A stretch of DNA of 31,844 nt from Solobacterium sp. (GCA_016284975.1 JAEEPV010000048.1:1-31844); one strand, 5' to 3'. Positions 8,183-17,061 are shown, counted from the stretch's first letter. Notes: generated from the sequence alone by a model not told the origin. Translations and numbers: made by a program.

Positions 8183-10567
8183 GTGGCTGGGACTATTAAG
8201 GGAATCACAATTCAGATCGGCGCTGATACCACAAAGCTATCGAGCGCCCTGAACTCTGCGAACAAAGCCATTAAAACAACTCAGACCAATCTCAAGAGCG
8301 TAGAGCGGGCGCTGAAGCTCAATCCTACGAATATAAATCTTCTGAAAGATAAGCAGGGCCTGCTGAATGATAAGATCGCAGATACAAAAACAAAACTGGA
8401 AGCGATGAAACAGGCACAGGCCCAGCTTGATACTCAGGGGGTCGATAAGAACTCCAGAGAATACAGAGAACTGCAGACACAGATAGATCTGTGCGAGCAG
8501 GAACTCAAGCAGCTGAACCAGGAGGCGCGAGAATTCGGATCTGCTGGCGCTCAGGCCGTTGCGGCAGTCGGCGAAAAGATGAAAGCTGTCGGCGAAAAGG
8601 TTAGTCAAGTCGGCCAAAGCCTTACAGCGAAGGTCACAGCGCCTCTGATGGCGATCGGCGCCGTAGGTGCAAAGAAGTTTGCGGAAGTCGATAAGACCAT
8701 GCAGCTCACCAACAAAACGATGAACAACACCGAGGAACAGGCGAAAATGCTGAGCGACGCCATGAAAGACGCCGCCTCGAATTCCACTTTCGGAATGAAC
8801 GACGCAGCACAGGCAGCGCTCAACTTCGCACGGGGTGGATGGGATGCAGAACGGGCGGCGGCAGCTCTTGCACCGGCTATGAATCTGGCTGCTGGTGAAG
8901 GCGGCGACCTTGATACGGTATCCGCCGGTCTTATGGCTACCATGAACGGTTTCGTAGCGGAAGCGGAAGAAGCATCGAAATATGCAGACGTTTTCGCAAA
9001 CGCCTGCAACAATTCAGCTCTCGATGTGGACAGTCTGTCGAGTTCTATGAGCGTAGCGGCTCCGATCTTTGCGGCCGCGGGTTATTCGGTGAATGATGCC
9101 GCCCTGTACATGGGTGTCATGGCGAATGCTGGCATCGATGCAAGTACGGCGGCGAATGCGCTCAAGACTGGCATGGCCAAGCTGATTTCACCTGCGAAAG
9201 AGGGACAGGAATGGATGGATAAGCTCGGCATCAGCATTACAAATGCCGACGGATCTATGAAGGACACCATTCAGGTACAGGAAGAACTCAACAAAGCTTT
9301 TTCCGGGCTGTCTGAGTCTGAACAGATCGCTGCAGCATCCGCAATCTTCGGGAAGAATCAGATGTCTAACTGGCTGGCGCTTATCAATACAGCCCCGAGC
9401 AAGGTATCCGATCTTTCGAAAGCGCTTGAGGAAGAAGGCACAACGGCAGAGATGGCTGAGGCTATGATGAGCGGCTTCGGCGGTTCGATTGAGAAGCTGA
9501 AGTCATCAGTAGACGTTGCCGCTACTTCTTTGGGTGAAGCGCTGGCACCTATGATCCTGAAGGTGTCTGATGCGATTCAGAAGGCCGTCAACTGGTTCAA
9601 TGGACTATCTGACGAACAGAAAGAAATGGTCGTGAAGATCGGGCTTGTGGTTGCGGCTATCGGCCCACTGCTGATTATTATCGGCAAAGTGATAACCGCT
9701 GTAGGTGCAATCATGACGATGGCGCCGATGCTGGCGGCAGCATTCACATTCATTACAGGTCCGATCGGATTGATTGTGATTGCGATCGGCGCTGTAATCG
9801 CTGCGTTTGCGCTGTTCATGAGTCATTCAAAAGAAGTGGAAGCGGCAGTCACCACCTTTGTTAGTAATGTAAAGGCGAAGTATGAGTCATTCAAGAAAAA
9901 CGCTGCGGAAGCATTTGAAAATGCAAAGCAGTCTATATCGGAGGCGATGACAACGGCTTCCACAAACGTGAATACTGCAGTCGAGAATATGAGGCTGTCC
10001 GCATCTCAGAAGCTGAATGCCATCAAATCGTTCTTTACCTCCGGCATGTCATCGATTGCGAGTGTTGTAGATCAGAAAATGCAGGCAGTAAAGAATTCGC
10101 TTATAAACAAGATCCAGGAAGCGCATAATACGCTTGCCGGTATTGTCGAGCGAATAAAAGCACTATTCAATTTCTCTTTGAAATTGGATATCAAGGTTCC
10201 ACATATTTCGATAAGCGGCGGAGAACCGCCGTACGGAATAGGCGGGAAGGGCAGTCTGCCTTCTTTCTCTGTCAGCTGGTACGACCAGGGCGGTATTTTC
10301 AACAAACCATCGATCATCGGTGTAGGCGAAAAACGGCCTGAGTTTGTCGGTGCTCTGGATGATCTTCGAGAGATCTTTCGAGAAGAAGCGAATTCCGGCA
10401 CAACAAACATGCTGCTGACGCAGATGGTATCTCTCATGCAGCAGATTGTTGAAAAAGGAGGGAAAGATATCACAGTCAATCAGAATTTTTACGGCGAACA
10501 GGTAAGCTATGCCGAACAGCAGAGGGAAGCAGCTTATGAGTTCAAACAGATTGCGAGGGCACTCTGA
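8183..10567 (+). CDS. Tape measure protein
   Basis: The 794-residue protein sets tail length. Residues 1 to about 130 are a coiled-coil region typical of these proteins (SALNSANKAIKTTQTNLKSV). Residues ~170-450 match the TP901-type tape-measure core (SNSTFGMNDAAQAALNFARGG, with AGIDASTAANALKTGM further on). Residues ~481-548 form two or three hydrophobic segments likely used at DNA ejection. A second coiled region follows. The start is a GTG at 8183, 8 bases after AGGAGGT; the ATG at 8179 is in another frame and runs into a stop after six codons. The stop overlaps the Dit start. Confidence 0.93.
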   Translation: MAGTIKGITIQIGADTTKLSSALNSANKAIKTTQTNLKSVERALKLNPTNINLLKDKQGLLNDKIADTKTKLEAMKQAQAQLDTQGVDKNSREYRELQTQIDLCEQELKQLNQEAREFGSAGAQAVAAVGEKMKAVGEKVSQVGQSLTAKVTAPLMAIGAVGAKKFAEVDKTMQLTNKTMNNTEEQAKMLSDAMKDAASNSTFGMNDAAQAALNFARGGWDAERAAAALAPAMNLAAGEGGDLDTVSAGLMATMNGFVAEAEEASKYADVFANACNNSALDVDSLSSSMSVAAPIFAAAGYSVNDAALYMGVMANAGIDASTAANALKTGMAKLISPAKEGQEWMDKLGISITNADGSMKDTIQVQEELNKAFSGLSESEQIAAASAIFGKNQMSNWLALINTAPSKVSDLSKALEEEGTTAEMAEAMMSGFGGSIEKLKSSVDVAATSLGEALAPMILKVSDAIQKAVNWFNGLSDEQKEMVVKIGLVVAAIGPLLIIIGKVITAVGAIMTMAPMLAAAFTFITGPIGLIVIAIGAVIAAFALFMSHSKEVEAAVTTFVSNVKAKYESFKKNAAEAFENAKQSISEAMTTASTNVNTAVENMRLSASQKLNAIKSFFTSGMSSIASVVDQKMQAVKNSLINKIQEAHNTLAGIVERIKALFNFSLKLDIKVPHISISGGEPPYGIGGKGSLPSFSVSWYDQGGIFNKPSIIGVGEKRPEFVGALDDLREIFREEANSGTTNMLLTQMVSLMQQIVEKGGKDITVNQNFYGEQVSYAEQQREAAYEFKQIARAL

Positions 10568-11457
10568 TGAAACCATTCGAGTCATTAACATATACCAATG
10601 CCAGGGGTGAATCTATCACCTTTGGCATTGGTTCCAAGTTTCATGTGAATGTTCAGAAGGATGTCAGCGGTATTTCTGATCTTAAAAACACTATTTACTC
10701 AACCAGCTCGATGGGACAGCACGGCGATACATACGCTGGAAACAGGATCGAGCCGAGAGATATTGAAATGTCCGGCAAGATCAAGGATCCCGGCAAGGAT
10801 ACACAGCTGTCACTTCGAAGGCAGATGCTGAAAATCTTGAATCCGGAGCTGGACGGCACGCTGTATTACAATTACGGGAACTTTTCTCGTAAAATCGGTG
10901 CAAAAGTGAAAGAATCTCCGCGATTTTCGCACAGGGGGCTTTCACAGGAGTTCTCTATCCTGTTCAAGTGCTTGGATCCATTTTGGAGAGAAGAGACCGA
11001 TCAGCACGTCGATATGGCGAGTTGGCTTCCTGACTGGGTCTTTCCAACTGTAATTGATAAAGACGATCTGGAAAGCATGATCTACGGTCATCGTGAGATC
11101 ACCGTGATTGTTGATGTATACAATGCCGGTCACGTTTCAACCGGTATGCTGATACAGTTCAAAGCGCTTGGAAGCTTGACCGGTCCAGAATTGTTCAATC
11201 TGAATACCCGTGAATTCATGAAAATCGATTATACGATGCAGGCGGATGATGTCATTACTGTAGATACGTCTTACGGTAACAAGAGCATCACTTTGCTCCG
11301 TGGCGGAGTGAAAACGAACCTGTATCGGTATATGAATGTTGATTCGACATTTCTGCAGCTGGATATCGGAGACAATCTTTTCCGGTACAATGCTGATTCC
11401 GGATTGACGAATCTCGAAGTTACGGTCAACTTCGCTCAGAAGTACCTGGGTGTCTGA
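10567..11457 (+). CDS. Distal tail protein (Dit)
   Basis: The 296-residue product has the Dit pattern: an N-terminal beta domain with GNRIEPRDIEMSGKIKD near residue 60, the helix with LSLRRQMLKILNPELDG, and YNYGNFSRKIGAKV. It has a C-terminal galectin-like region. Dit forms the hexameric hub at the tail tip. It starts in a TGATG overlap with the tape measure and is followed at once by Tal, the standard order for Firmicute siphophages. Confidence 0.9.
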   Translation: MKPFESLTYTNARGESITFGIGSKFHVNVQKDVSGISDLKNTIYSTSSMGQHGDTYAGNRIEPRDIEMSGKIKDPGKDTQLSLRRQMLKILNPELDGTLYYNYGNFSRKIGAKVKESPRFSHRGLSQEFSILFKCLDPFWREETDQHVDMASWLPDWVFPTVIDKDDLESMIYGHREITVIVDVYNAGHVSTGMLIQFKALGSLTGPELFNLNTREFMKIDYTMQADDVITVDTSYGNKSITLLRGGVKTNLYRYMNVDSTFLQLDIGDNLFRYNADSGLTNLEVTVNFAQKYLGV

Positions 11458-11459
11458 TC

Positions 11460-12617
11460 ATGGATGTCAGAGTATTCGATAAGGGGCTAAACGCTCTCGG
11501 TGTTATTGATGAAATGACATCGCTGATCTGGACGATCCGGTATTTCGGCGTCGGTGAAGTGAAAATGCTGGCACCAATGACAGAAAACAATCGGATTCTG
11601 CTGCAGGATGGCAATATTCTGATAAAGCACGACAGCTATATCGATTATGTTGATTCTGAAGATAATGCTTGGAGGCGGGCGGTCGAGGTCACATATGTCC
11701 GGTATGCAAAAGACGAAAAAGGGCAGGAGCAGATTGAAGCACAAGGCTCTATCATTTCGAACTGGCTGAATCAAAGAGTGATAACACCTCAGATTCAGCT
11801 GACCGGCACATGTCAGCAGATCGTCAATCGTTTGATTGAGAAAAATGTCGGATCTGAAGCGGCTGCTTCGAGACAGTTTCCACAGTTTGTGGTACTGGAT
11901 CAGGATGATCTTGGCGGGAGCAGTACAGACTATTCGAACGAAGATCTGAAAGCTCTCGGAGATGAGATCCGGGATGTATGTCAGTCCGGAAAGATTGGAT
12001 ATGACATTCTGGTCTGCGAAAAAACAAAACAGTACGGCTTTTACTTGTATGTTGGCAAAGACCTCACATCCAGCAATACTGATGGAAATGCTCCGTGTGT
12101 ATTCTCCCGTGACTTTGATAATGTCAGGGAGCAGGAATACGAAGACGATGTAAGCAATTATAAGAATTTTGCTTATGTCAGGGGTGCGGCGGATTCCGAA
12201 AATGTGCAGGAAGTTGTAACAGTAGACCGGGCAAGCGCTTCCGGTCTTTCTTTACGCGAAGTCCTGATCGATGCGACAGATATTCAGCGATCTGCAGAAA
12301 ACAGCAGCGGTGAACAGCAGGATATTCCGGTAGAAACATACCGGGCAATGCTTGTGACACGCGGAAACACAGATCTTGATTCTATGGTTGAAAACTATAC
12401 CTTTAACAGTTCAATCAATGTGATGTCGAATCTTCGATACAAGGAAGACTTTGACCTTGGCGATCGAGTCACCTGTATTGAACGAAAGTGGGGTATCACG
12501 ATCAACTCAAGAATTACAGAGATTACACAGACATTCGAAAGCGGGAAGACGCTGATCGAGGCCGTGTTTGGCGAATCAGCACCAACACTGCTCGACAAAA
12601 TCAAGAAAGTGAGATGA
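11460..12617 (+). CDS. Tail-associated tip protein (Tal, Gp37-like)
   Basis: The 385-residue protein follows Dit and matches the Gp37-like/ReqiPepy6-type tip family: N-terminal VRVFDKGLNALGVIDEMTSL, then WRRAVEVTYVRYAKDEKGQE and the C-terminal YTFNSSINVMSNLRYKEDF with DLGDRVTCIERKWGI. It would form the trimeric tip with a gp27-like fold. No peptidase domain is attached, so it is a short Tal. Three bases separate it from the Dit stop. Confidence 0.85.
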   Translation: MDVRVFDKGLNALGVIDEMTSLIWTIRYFGVGEVKMLAPMTENNRILLQDGNILIKHDSYIDYVDSEDNAWRRAVEVTYVRYAKDEKGQEQIEAQGSIISNWLNQRVITPQIQLTGTCQQIVNRLIEKNVGSEAAASRQFPQFVVLDQDDLGGSSTDYSNEDLKALGDEIRDVCQSGKIGYDILVCEKTKQYGFYLYVGKDLTSSNTDGNAPCVFSRDFDNVREQEYEDDVSNYKNFAYVRGAADSENVQEVVTVDRASASGLSLREVLIDATDIQRSAENSSGEQQDIPVETYRAMLVTRGNTDLDSMVENYTFNSSINVMSNLRYKEDFDLGDRVTCIERKWGITINSRITEITQTFESGKTLIEAVFGESAPTLLDKIKKVR

Positions 12618-12621
12618 CAGC

Positions 12622-13575
12622 ATGGCAAATTATTTACCTTTTAACAGCATTAATGCTGATCGTGCGGTCAAGGCTGAAGACTGGGCGTGGTATTTTTCCA
12701 CGTTCATCGGAAACGGTGTTTTCCCGAAGCCGACTAACGGTCTGCAGGTACTGGCGGACAACGGGATGGATATCGTTATCAAAGCTGGATACGGATTTGT
12801 GAATGGTTATGCGTTCCGGAATCCGTCTGATTATACAGTGACTGTAGCAAACGCGGACGGGTCACACGGCCGCATTGATCGCGTTGTACTTCGCTGGTCG
12901 CTGACCGATCGATTGATGGAGTTGGATCTGAAACAGGGCACTGTCAGTGCTGAGCCGATCGCTCCGGCACTTGTCAGAACAGCTGACACCTATGAGCTTG
13001 CGCTTGCGGATATTGCGATTCCGGCCGGAACCACGACAATCACACAGGCCAGCATCACGGACCGCAGAACAAACACCGATCTCTGCGGAATCGTTGAAGG
13101 CACTGTCAGTCAGATTGACTGGTCAACTCTTACCTTACAGCTTGATGCTTTCATGGAAGAATACTCCGTGCGCATAGTTACCTTTGAAGAGAATTTCGAA
13201 ACGACTGCGAACAACTGGTTTTCTTCCGAGCAGGATATTTTTGCTGCGTGGGTTGCCACGCTGCATGACATTCTGGATTCTGAAACGGCAGGACACCTGC
13301 AGAATGAGATTTCAGAGATACAGGCACGGCATCTTGTGGAAGACAGCATGAAGCCGTGGGGATATCTCGAAAAATCCACTACTTTTGCAGCGAATGGTTC
13401 AATCGTCGAGACAGATACCAACGGAACCACGACAACAGTATTCAACGCAGACGGCACGATTACTGAAACGTGGGAAAACGAAGAAGGCGATGTGACGCGA
13501 GTCAAAACAACGACCTTCAATAACGATGGATCTATCTCTGAAATAGTCACAGACAATTCATCTGAAGGAGAGTAA
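12622..13575 (+). CDS. Baseplate/tail appendage protein
   Basis: The 317-residue protein starts with a conserved N-terminal domain (MANYLPFNSINADRAVKAED, then FIGNGVFPKPTNGLQV). This type of domain attaches baseplate or fibre proteins to the tail tip of Firmicute phages. A helical middle part follows (FEENFETTANNWFSSEQDIF). The last ~70 residues are Thr/Asp-rich repeats (TVFNADGTITETWENEEG, TTFNNDGSISEIVTD), resembling beta-repeat spacers. It directly precedes the DGR target, so it is a likely anchor for that protein. Receptor contact is inferred. Confidence 0.7.
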   Translation: MANYLPFNSINADRAVKAEDWAWYFSTFIGNGVFPKPTNGLQVLADNGMDIVIKAGYGFVNGYAFRNPSDYTVTVANADGSHGRIDRVVLRWSLTDRLMELDLKQGTVSAEPIAPALVRTADTYELALADIAIPAGTTTITQASITDRRTNTDLCGIVEGTVSQIDWSTLTLQLDAFMEEYSVRIVTFEENFETTANNWFSSEQDIFAAWVATLHDILDSETAGHLQNEISEIQARHLVEDSMKPWGYLEKSTTFAANGSIVETDTNGTTTTVFNADGTITETWENEEGDVTRVKTTTFNNDGSISEIVTDNSSEGE

Positions 13576-13578
13576 TTT

Positions 13579-15030
13579 ATGAGTTATGGAGAAATGAAGG
13601 GCTTCAAGGAACACTTTTCGTATATGGATTCTATTCTGAGGGTAAAAGCGGCCGATTCATCGTTATATGGCGAGACAGTCAATGTTTACGATGAGGATAA
13701 CAATCTTGTAGCATCAGGCACGCTGAACGCTCTGACGGGCCTCTGTGACATTATCACAGACTGTTCCGGTCGACTAAAGGTCACTGCAACAGATGGTGAG
13801 GAAACAGCAACCACCTACGTTCTGATCGCTGGATACGCAACATACAATGTAAAGCTCGGCTTTACATGGCAGTATGGCTTTGAGGTGAATCCAAGCGATT
13901 CTAACCCGGCAACAGCGGTATCTGCACTTGCAGATTGCGATAACGCAGATTTTGATTCTGCATACATGGATTTCGCAAACGGATCATTCCACTGGGGAGA
14001 TTGGGAAGATGCGCCATTCCTGCCGCGTCCCTGTATGCTGAAAAATGATGGTACGGTTGATTATTATCTGGATCCGTCTGATTACACCAAGAAAGCTGAC
14101 GGCACCGCTTCCGATATCGCAAATACATCCTACGCCGGAAATGCAATGATGGAATGGGATACGATCTATACACTCCACGCAGCATCTGGCGGAAGATACA
14201 TCACCCGCATTTCCAATAAAAAGCTGGGCGCAAGCTGGGAAGCGTGGTCTTTCCACAAGAAGGACGGAACGATTGCAGAGCATACTTACATGCCGATCTA
14301 TGACGGATCGCTTGTCAGCAATGTACTGAGGTCTCTTTCCGGACAGACACCAGAAAACAACCACAACACTGCAACACAGAGAACTTATGCTCAGGCAAAC
14401 GGCACAAACTGGGATATCGATTACCTGAATGACCGTATCATGGTCAACGACCTGCTAACGCTCATGTCGCTTAATCTGAACGGGCAGGCTGCCTATGGCA
14501 CTGGCTACTGTACAGGCGGATCTTCTGCAGCTTCTCTTAAGCAGACCGGAACCATGAACGATAAAGGTCTATTCTGGGGCGCAAACGATGAATCGGCTGG
14601 TGTGAAAGTCTTCGGTATGGAAAATTGGTGGGGCAATATCTGGAAGCGCACGCTGGGCCTGATCAACGCCAACGGTACTCAGAAAGCGAAAATGTGCTGG
14701 GGCAAAGAAGACGGCTCCACGGTTGACGGCTACAACACGGACGGCTCCGGATATATCACGATTCCGAACGCGACGCCGGGCGGAACATCCGGAGGTTATG
14801 TGAATGCGGTGGCCATGACAGACTTTGGACCATTCCCGAAGACTGCTTCCGGATCTGCTACGACGTATTGGTGTGATGGCCTTTGGTATAACAATAGCCA
14901 GAACAACCTGGCTCTGTTTGGTGGCAACTGCAGCGATGGTTTGCTTTGCGGCCCGTTCTGCGTCGATCTGGCCGATACCGCTTCGTATGCGTCCTGGAAC
15001 CGCGGCGCGCGCCCTTCTTATAAAATCTAA
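13579..15030 (+). CDS. DGR target: receptor-binding protein with C-type-lectin/FGE-like variable C-terminus
   Basis: The 483-residue protein begins with a small domain (residues 1-95, with an Ig-like LYGETVNVYDEDNNLV). A long C-type-lectin/formylglycine-generating-enzyme-like domain follows, with VFGMENWWGNIWKRTLG near residue 350 and the hallmark end ALFGGNC...GARPSY. The last ~40 residues (443-481) are encoded by VR at 14907-15021, a mutated copy of the TR downstream. Eleven codons differ from TR. This is the usual design of DGR tropism proteins such as Mtd: a stable fold with a randomised binding face. It is the last gene of the tail tip block and most likely contacts the host surface. Confidence 0.92.
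   Translation: MSYGEMKGFKEHFSYMDSILRVKAADSSLYGETVNVYDEDNNLVASGTLNALTGLCDIITDCSGRLKVTATDGEETATTYVLIAGYATYNVKLGFTWQYGFEVNPSDSNPATAVSALADCDNADFDSAYMDFANGSFHWGDWEDAPFLPRPCMLKNDGTVDYYLDPSDYTKKADGTASDIANTSYAGNAMMEWDTIYTLHAASGGRYITRISNKKLGASWEAWSFHKKDGTIAEHTYMPIYDGSLVSNVLRSLSGQTPENNHNTATQRTYAQANGTNWDIDYLNDRIMVNDLLTLMSLNLNGQAAYGTGYCTGGSSAASLKQTGTMNDKGLFWGANDESAGVKVFGMENWWGNIWKRTLGLINANGTQKAKMCWGKEDGSTVDGYNTDGSGYITIPNATPGGTSGGYVNAVAMTDFGPFPKTASGSATTYWCDGLWYNNSQNNLALFGGNCSDGLLCGPFCVDLADTASYASWNRGARPSYKI
14907..15021 (+). repeat. DGR variable repeat (VR)
   Basis: 115 bases at the 3' end of the target gene align without gaps to the template repeat 218 bases downstream. Fifteen positions differ and 14 are at template adenines; the single other change is a template T (15220) to G (15002). 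The 3' part keeps a GC-rich block (GGCGCGCGC) in both copies, as expected for the initiation-of-mutagenic-homing (IMH) end. The T-to-G and the A-to-C at 15014 flank it and may be the fixed IMH/IMH* differences. Confidence 0.95.
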
Positions 15031-15124
15031 CTGGTTTTTGAGGGGGCACGGGGGACCCTTCCACCGTAATGAAATCAATTCGGGATTTGCGAAACGCGCG
15101 TGCTGTTTTTTTTGTGTCGGGCCG
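15031..15124 (+). other. VR-TR spacer with G-rich hairpin candidate
   Basis: The spacer is noncoding. Just after the target stop (15041-15059) it has two runs of G (AGGGGG, then GGGGG) and a CCCT that can pair with AGGG. This resembles the small stem-loop found downstream of VR in the Bordetella phage DGR, but the stem is only 4 bp. It also contains a T8 run at 15106-15113. No promoter is obvious. Confidence 0.4.
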
Positions 15125-15239
15125 CCTGGCTCTGTTTGGTGGCAACTGCAACAATGGTTTGCAATGCGGCCCGTTCTACGTCAATCTGAACAATACCGCT
15201 TCGAATGCGAACTGGAACATCGGCGCGCGCCATTCTTAT
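15125..15239 (+). repeat. DGR template repeat (TR)
   Basis: This is the noncoding master copy of VR. It has 25 adenines in 115 bases, of which 14 correspond to other bases in VR. They cluster in AAC/AAT codons if read in the target frame (seven Asn codons, plus CAA, TAC, ATC and CAT), the design that lets adenine mutagenesis reach many amino acids without stops. It lies 107 bases before the RT start. An accidental open frame crosses it (15069-15290) but has no ribosome site. Confidence 0.95.
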
Positions 15240-15346
15240 CCAATTACTGTCAGAATGTTCCGCAAATTCCGTGGCTCATGCCAAAAATAAACCTGATACA
15301 GTTGCCGGTCAGTAGTCAATCGAAATCCGGTTAGGGGATAAGAAGT

Positions 15347-16456
15347 ATGAAATCGTATAACCATTTATACGAAAAGATATATGATCCTGAGAATCTTCGA
15401 CTAGCGATACATCGGGCGGCCAAAGGTGAAAAGAAGAAAAGCCGCCGCGATGTGAAGTATTGCCTGGCTCACGAAGAGGAAACGATCAAACAGCTGCATG
15501 ATCTGCTTGTAAATGAGCGCTATGAATTTCACCAACATCTTCCGCGGATGCGGTATGATCAGAACTCACACAAGTTCCGAAAAATCATAGCGCCATCTTA
15601 TTATTACGAGCAGATCATTCATCACGCGATCATACAGGTACTGATGCCAATCTTCATGAAAGGCATGTATGAGTATTCCTGCGGTTCAATACCAAAACGC
15701 GGCGCTTCATATGGTAAAAGGTACCTTGAGCGCTGGATCCGGAATAATCCAAAGAAACGGAAGTATGTCCTGAAGATGGATATACACCATTATTTTGATT
15801 CTGTTGATCATGACGTTATCAAAGCAAAGATCCGCAATAAATTTCATGATGAAAGACTTGTGAGATTGTTGTTTGCAATTATTGACGGCCATGAAGATTC
15901 ACCCGGAAGAGGCATTCCGATCGGCTACTATACAAGCCAATGGATATCAAACTGGATTCTGCAGGATTTGGATCATTATATCAAGGAAGTCCTAAAAGCA
16001 CCGTGTTACATCCGGTATATGGATGATATGGTGATTCTTGGACCGAATAAACGGGAACTGCACAAAATGAAGGATGCGGTGGAGCGGTATCTTCGCGATG
16101 AGATGAATCTTAAGCTTAAGAGGAACTGGCAAGTATACCGATTCGATTATGTAAAGAGGGACGGAACCCGCATTGGGAGAGATATCGATTTCATGGGATT
16201 CCGCTTTTTCAGCGATAAAACAACCATGAGAAAACGCGCTCTTAAGAAATGCAGAAGGAAGGCCGCAAAGATCGGTCGGGCAGAATCAAATCCGAACGCT
16301 TACGAGAGCATGCAGATGATCAGCCACATGGCTCAGCTCACTGCCACAGATACATATGGTTATTACGCCAGATATATCAAAGGGAAAGTGAATGTGCGGC
16401 AGATGAGGAAAACCATTTCAAGATGGTCGAAAAGGAGAAACGAGGATGGAAATTAA
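15347..16456 (+). CDS. DGR reverse transcriptase
   Basis: The 369-residue enzyme copies the TR RNA into cDNA with errors at adenines, which then replaces VR. The RT fingers and palm are present: SIPKRGASYGKR (RT2), LKMDIHHYFDSVDH with catalytic D145, GIPIGYYTSQW at 189-199 carrying the DGR/group II SQ motif, the catalytic YMDD at 224-227, and FMGFRF (thumb border). The C-terminal ~80 residues are basic. No maturase or endonuclease domain is attached, which argues against a group II intron. The start is ATG after GGGGATAAGAAGT. The stop lies inside the next tail gene, so the RT is coupled to the structural operon. Confidence 0.96.
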   Translation: MKSYNHLYEKIYDPENLRLAIHRAAKGEKKKSRRDVKYCLAHEEETIKQLHDLLVNERYEFHQHLPRMRYDQNSHKFRKIIAPSYYYEQIIHHAIIQVLMPIFMKGMYEYSCGSIPKRGASYGKRYLERWIRNNPKKRKYVLKMDIHHYFDSVDHDVIKAKIRNKFHDERLVRLLFAIIDGHEDSPGRGIPIGYYTSQWISNWILQDLDHYIKEVLKAPCYIRYMDDMVILGPNKRELHKMKDAVERYLRDEMNLKLKRNWQVYRFDYVKRDGTRIGRDIDFMGFRFFSDKTTMRKRALKKCRRKAAKIGRAESNPNAYESMQMISHMAQLTATDTYGYYARYIKGKVNVRQMRKTISRWSKRRNEDGN

Positions 16457-16697
16457 GTGGAAAAGAAGTGAAAGCACTGAATATCCGGTCGAGCTTGACA
16501 CAGGATCAAGCCCGAACACAATCTATGTACGCAGAAATATTCGGGAAGTTGAGCACGAGAGCGGAAAGGATACCGTTCTTTTTTATGAGTACGATGAGGC
16601 AGAGATGACACCGGCAGAGTTCACCATCTACGCATCGCAGATCAACAGCGAGAATATTCTGGCAATTATGGAAGCACTCACTGAGATTGGAGGATAA
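16446..16697 (+). CDS. Small conserved phage protein of the tail/lysis junction
   Basis: The 83-residue acidic protein contains EIKWKRSESTEYPVELDTGS and FYEYDEAEMTPAEFTIYASQ. I recognise it only as the type of small protein found after tail-fibre genes in Firmicute phages; no function is known to me. The ATG at 16446 overlaps the RT stop by 11 bases and has AAAGGAG at 8 bases. It is too short and acidic, and lacks the four-helix pattern, to be a DGR Avd accessory protein. Confidence 0.7.
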   Translation: MEIKWKRSESTEYPVELDTGSSPNTIYVRRNIREVEHESGKDTVLFYEYDEAEMTPAEFTIYASQINSENILAIMEALTEIGG

Positions 16698-16700
16698 ATC

Positions 16701-16850
16701 ATGGTTAATCTTTGGGTAAGAACACTCATGACGCCCGGTACCACCAAGACATTCAACGATGTACCGGCAAGGTATAAGGATGCCGTCAGAGCAAAGCTGC
16801 TTGAAAAAGGCTGCGAGATCCTCGATGACGGCACTGTAATTGTTCATTAA
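16701..16850 (+). CDS. Small conserved protein (CD1375-like)
   Basis: The 49-residue product reads MVNLWVRTLMTPGTTKTF, then DVPARYKDAVRAKLLEKG and GTVIVH at the end. This is a recurrent small protein in clostridial phages located between tail fibre and lysis genes, with no established role. The ribosome site GGAGGATAAATC is well spaced. It is three bases after the previous stop and one base before the next start, so it belongs to the same operon. Confidence 0.75.
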   Translation: MVNLWVRTLMTPGTTKTFNDVPARYKDAVRAKLLEKGCEILDDGTVIVH

Positions 16851-16851
16851 A

Positions 16852-17019
16852 ATGCTCGGAATACTGATGGACTTATGCGAAATGTGCAGGCGGCTTCTTA
16901 TGATCGTTGAGGCTCAGCAGGTAGAACTTGAGAGACTTGGTACGAATGAAGAAGCTTTGAACAACTGGAAGCGCGAAACGTCACGCATCCGAGACATGCT
17001 GCACAAAATAGATCAATAA
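16852..17019 (+). CDS. Small hypothetical protein
   Basis: The 55-residue frame begins MLGILMDLCEMCRRLLMIVE and continues with a charged helix (ERLGTNEEALNNWKRETSRI). It looks like a single long amphipathic helix. There is no clear ribosome site; the start is one base after the previous stop, so expression would be by coupling. It ends before a terminator. Unrecognised; it could be noise but is compact and fills the gap exactly. Confidence 0.5.
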   Translation: MLGILMDLCEMCRRLLMIVEAQQVELERLGTNEEALNNWKRETSRIRDMLHKIDQ

Positions 17020-17036
17020 GACGAGCACAAGATGAG

Positions 17037-17061
17037 AAAAGCGGTGGAAAGCCGCTTTTTT
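17037..17061 (+). terminator. Rho-independent terminator before the lysis gene
   Basis: The stem AAAAGCGG (17037-17044) pairs with CCGCTTTT (17052-17059) and a T run follows. It sits after the small tail genes and before the endolysin and may lower lysis gene expression. Confidence 0.8.

Noticed and set aside
7104..10591. Long minus-strand open frames within tail genes (for example 7202-7654 and 8237-8617)
   Set aside because: They are shadows of strongly supported plus-strand genes and show no family motifs or ribosome sites.
15031..15060. Strong cruciform after VR
   Set aside because: The only clear pairing is AGGG/CCCT (4 bp), so it is listed as a weak candidate only.
15069..15290. Open frame of 73 codons running through the template repeat
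   Set aside because: No ribosome site. Its likeness to the target protein comes only from TR being a copy of VR, so it is treated as noncoding TR.
16446..16697. DGR Avd accessory protein
   Set aside because: Only 83 residues, acidic and not four-helix-like; it fits a common small tail-associated phage protein.
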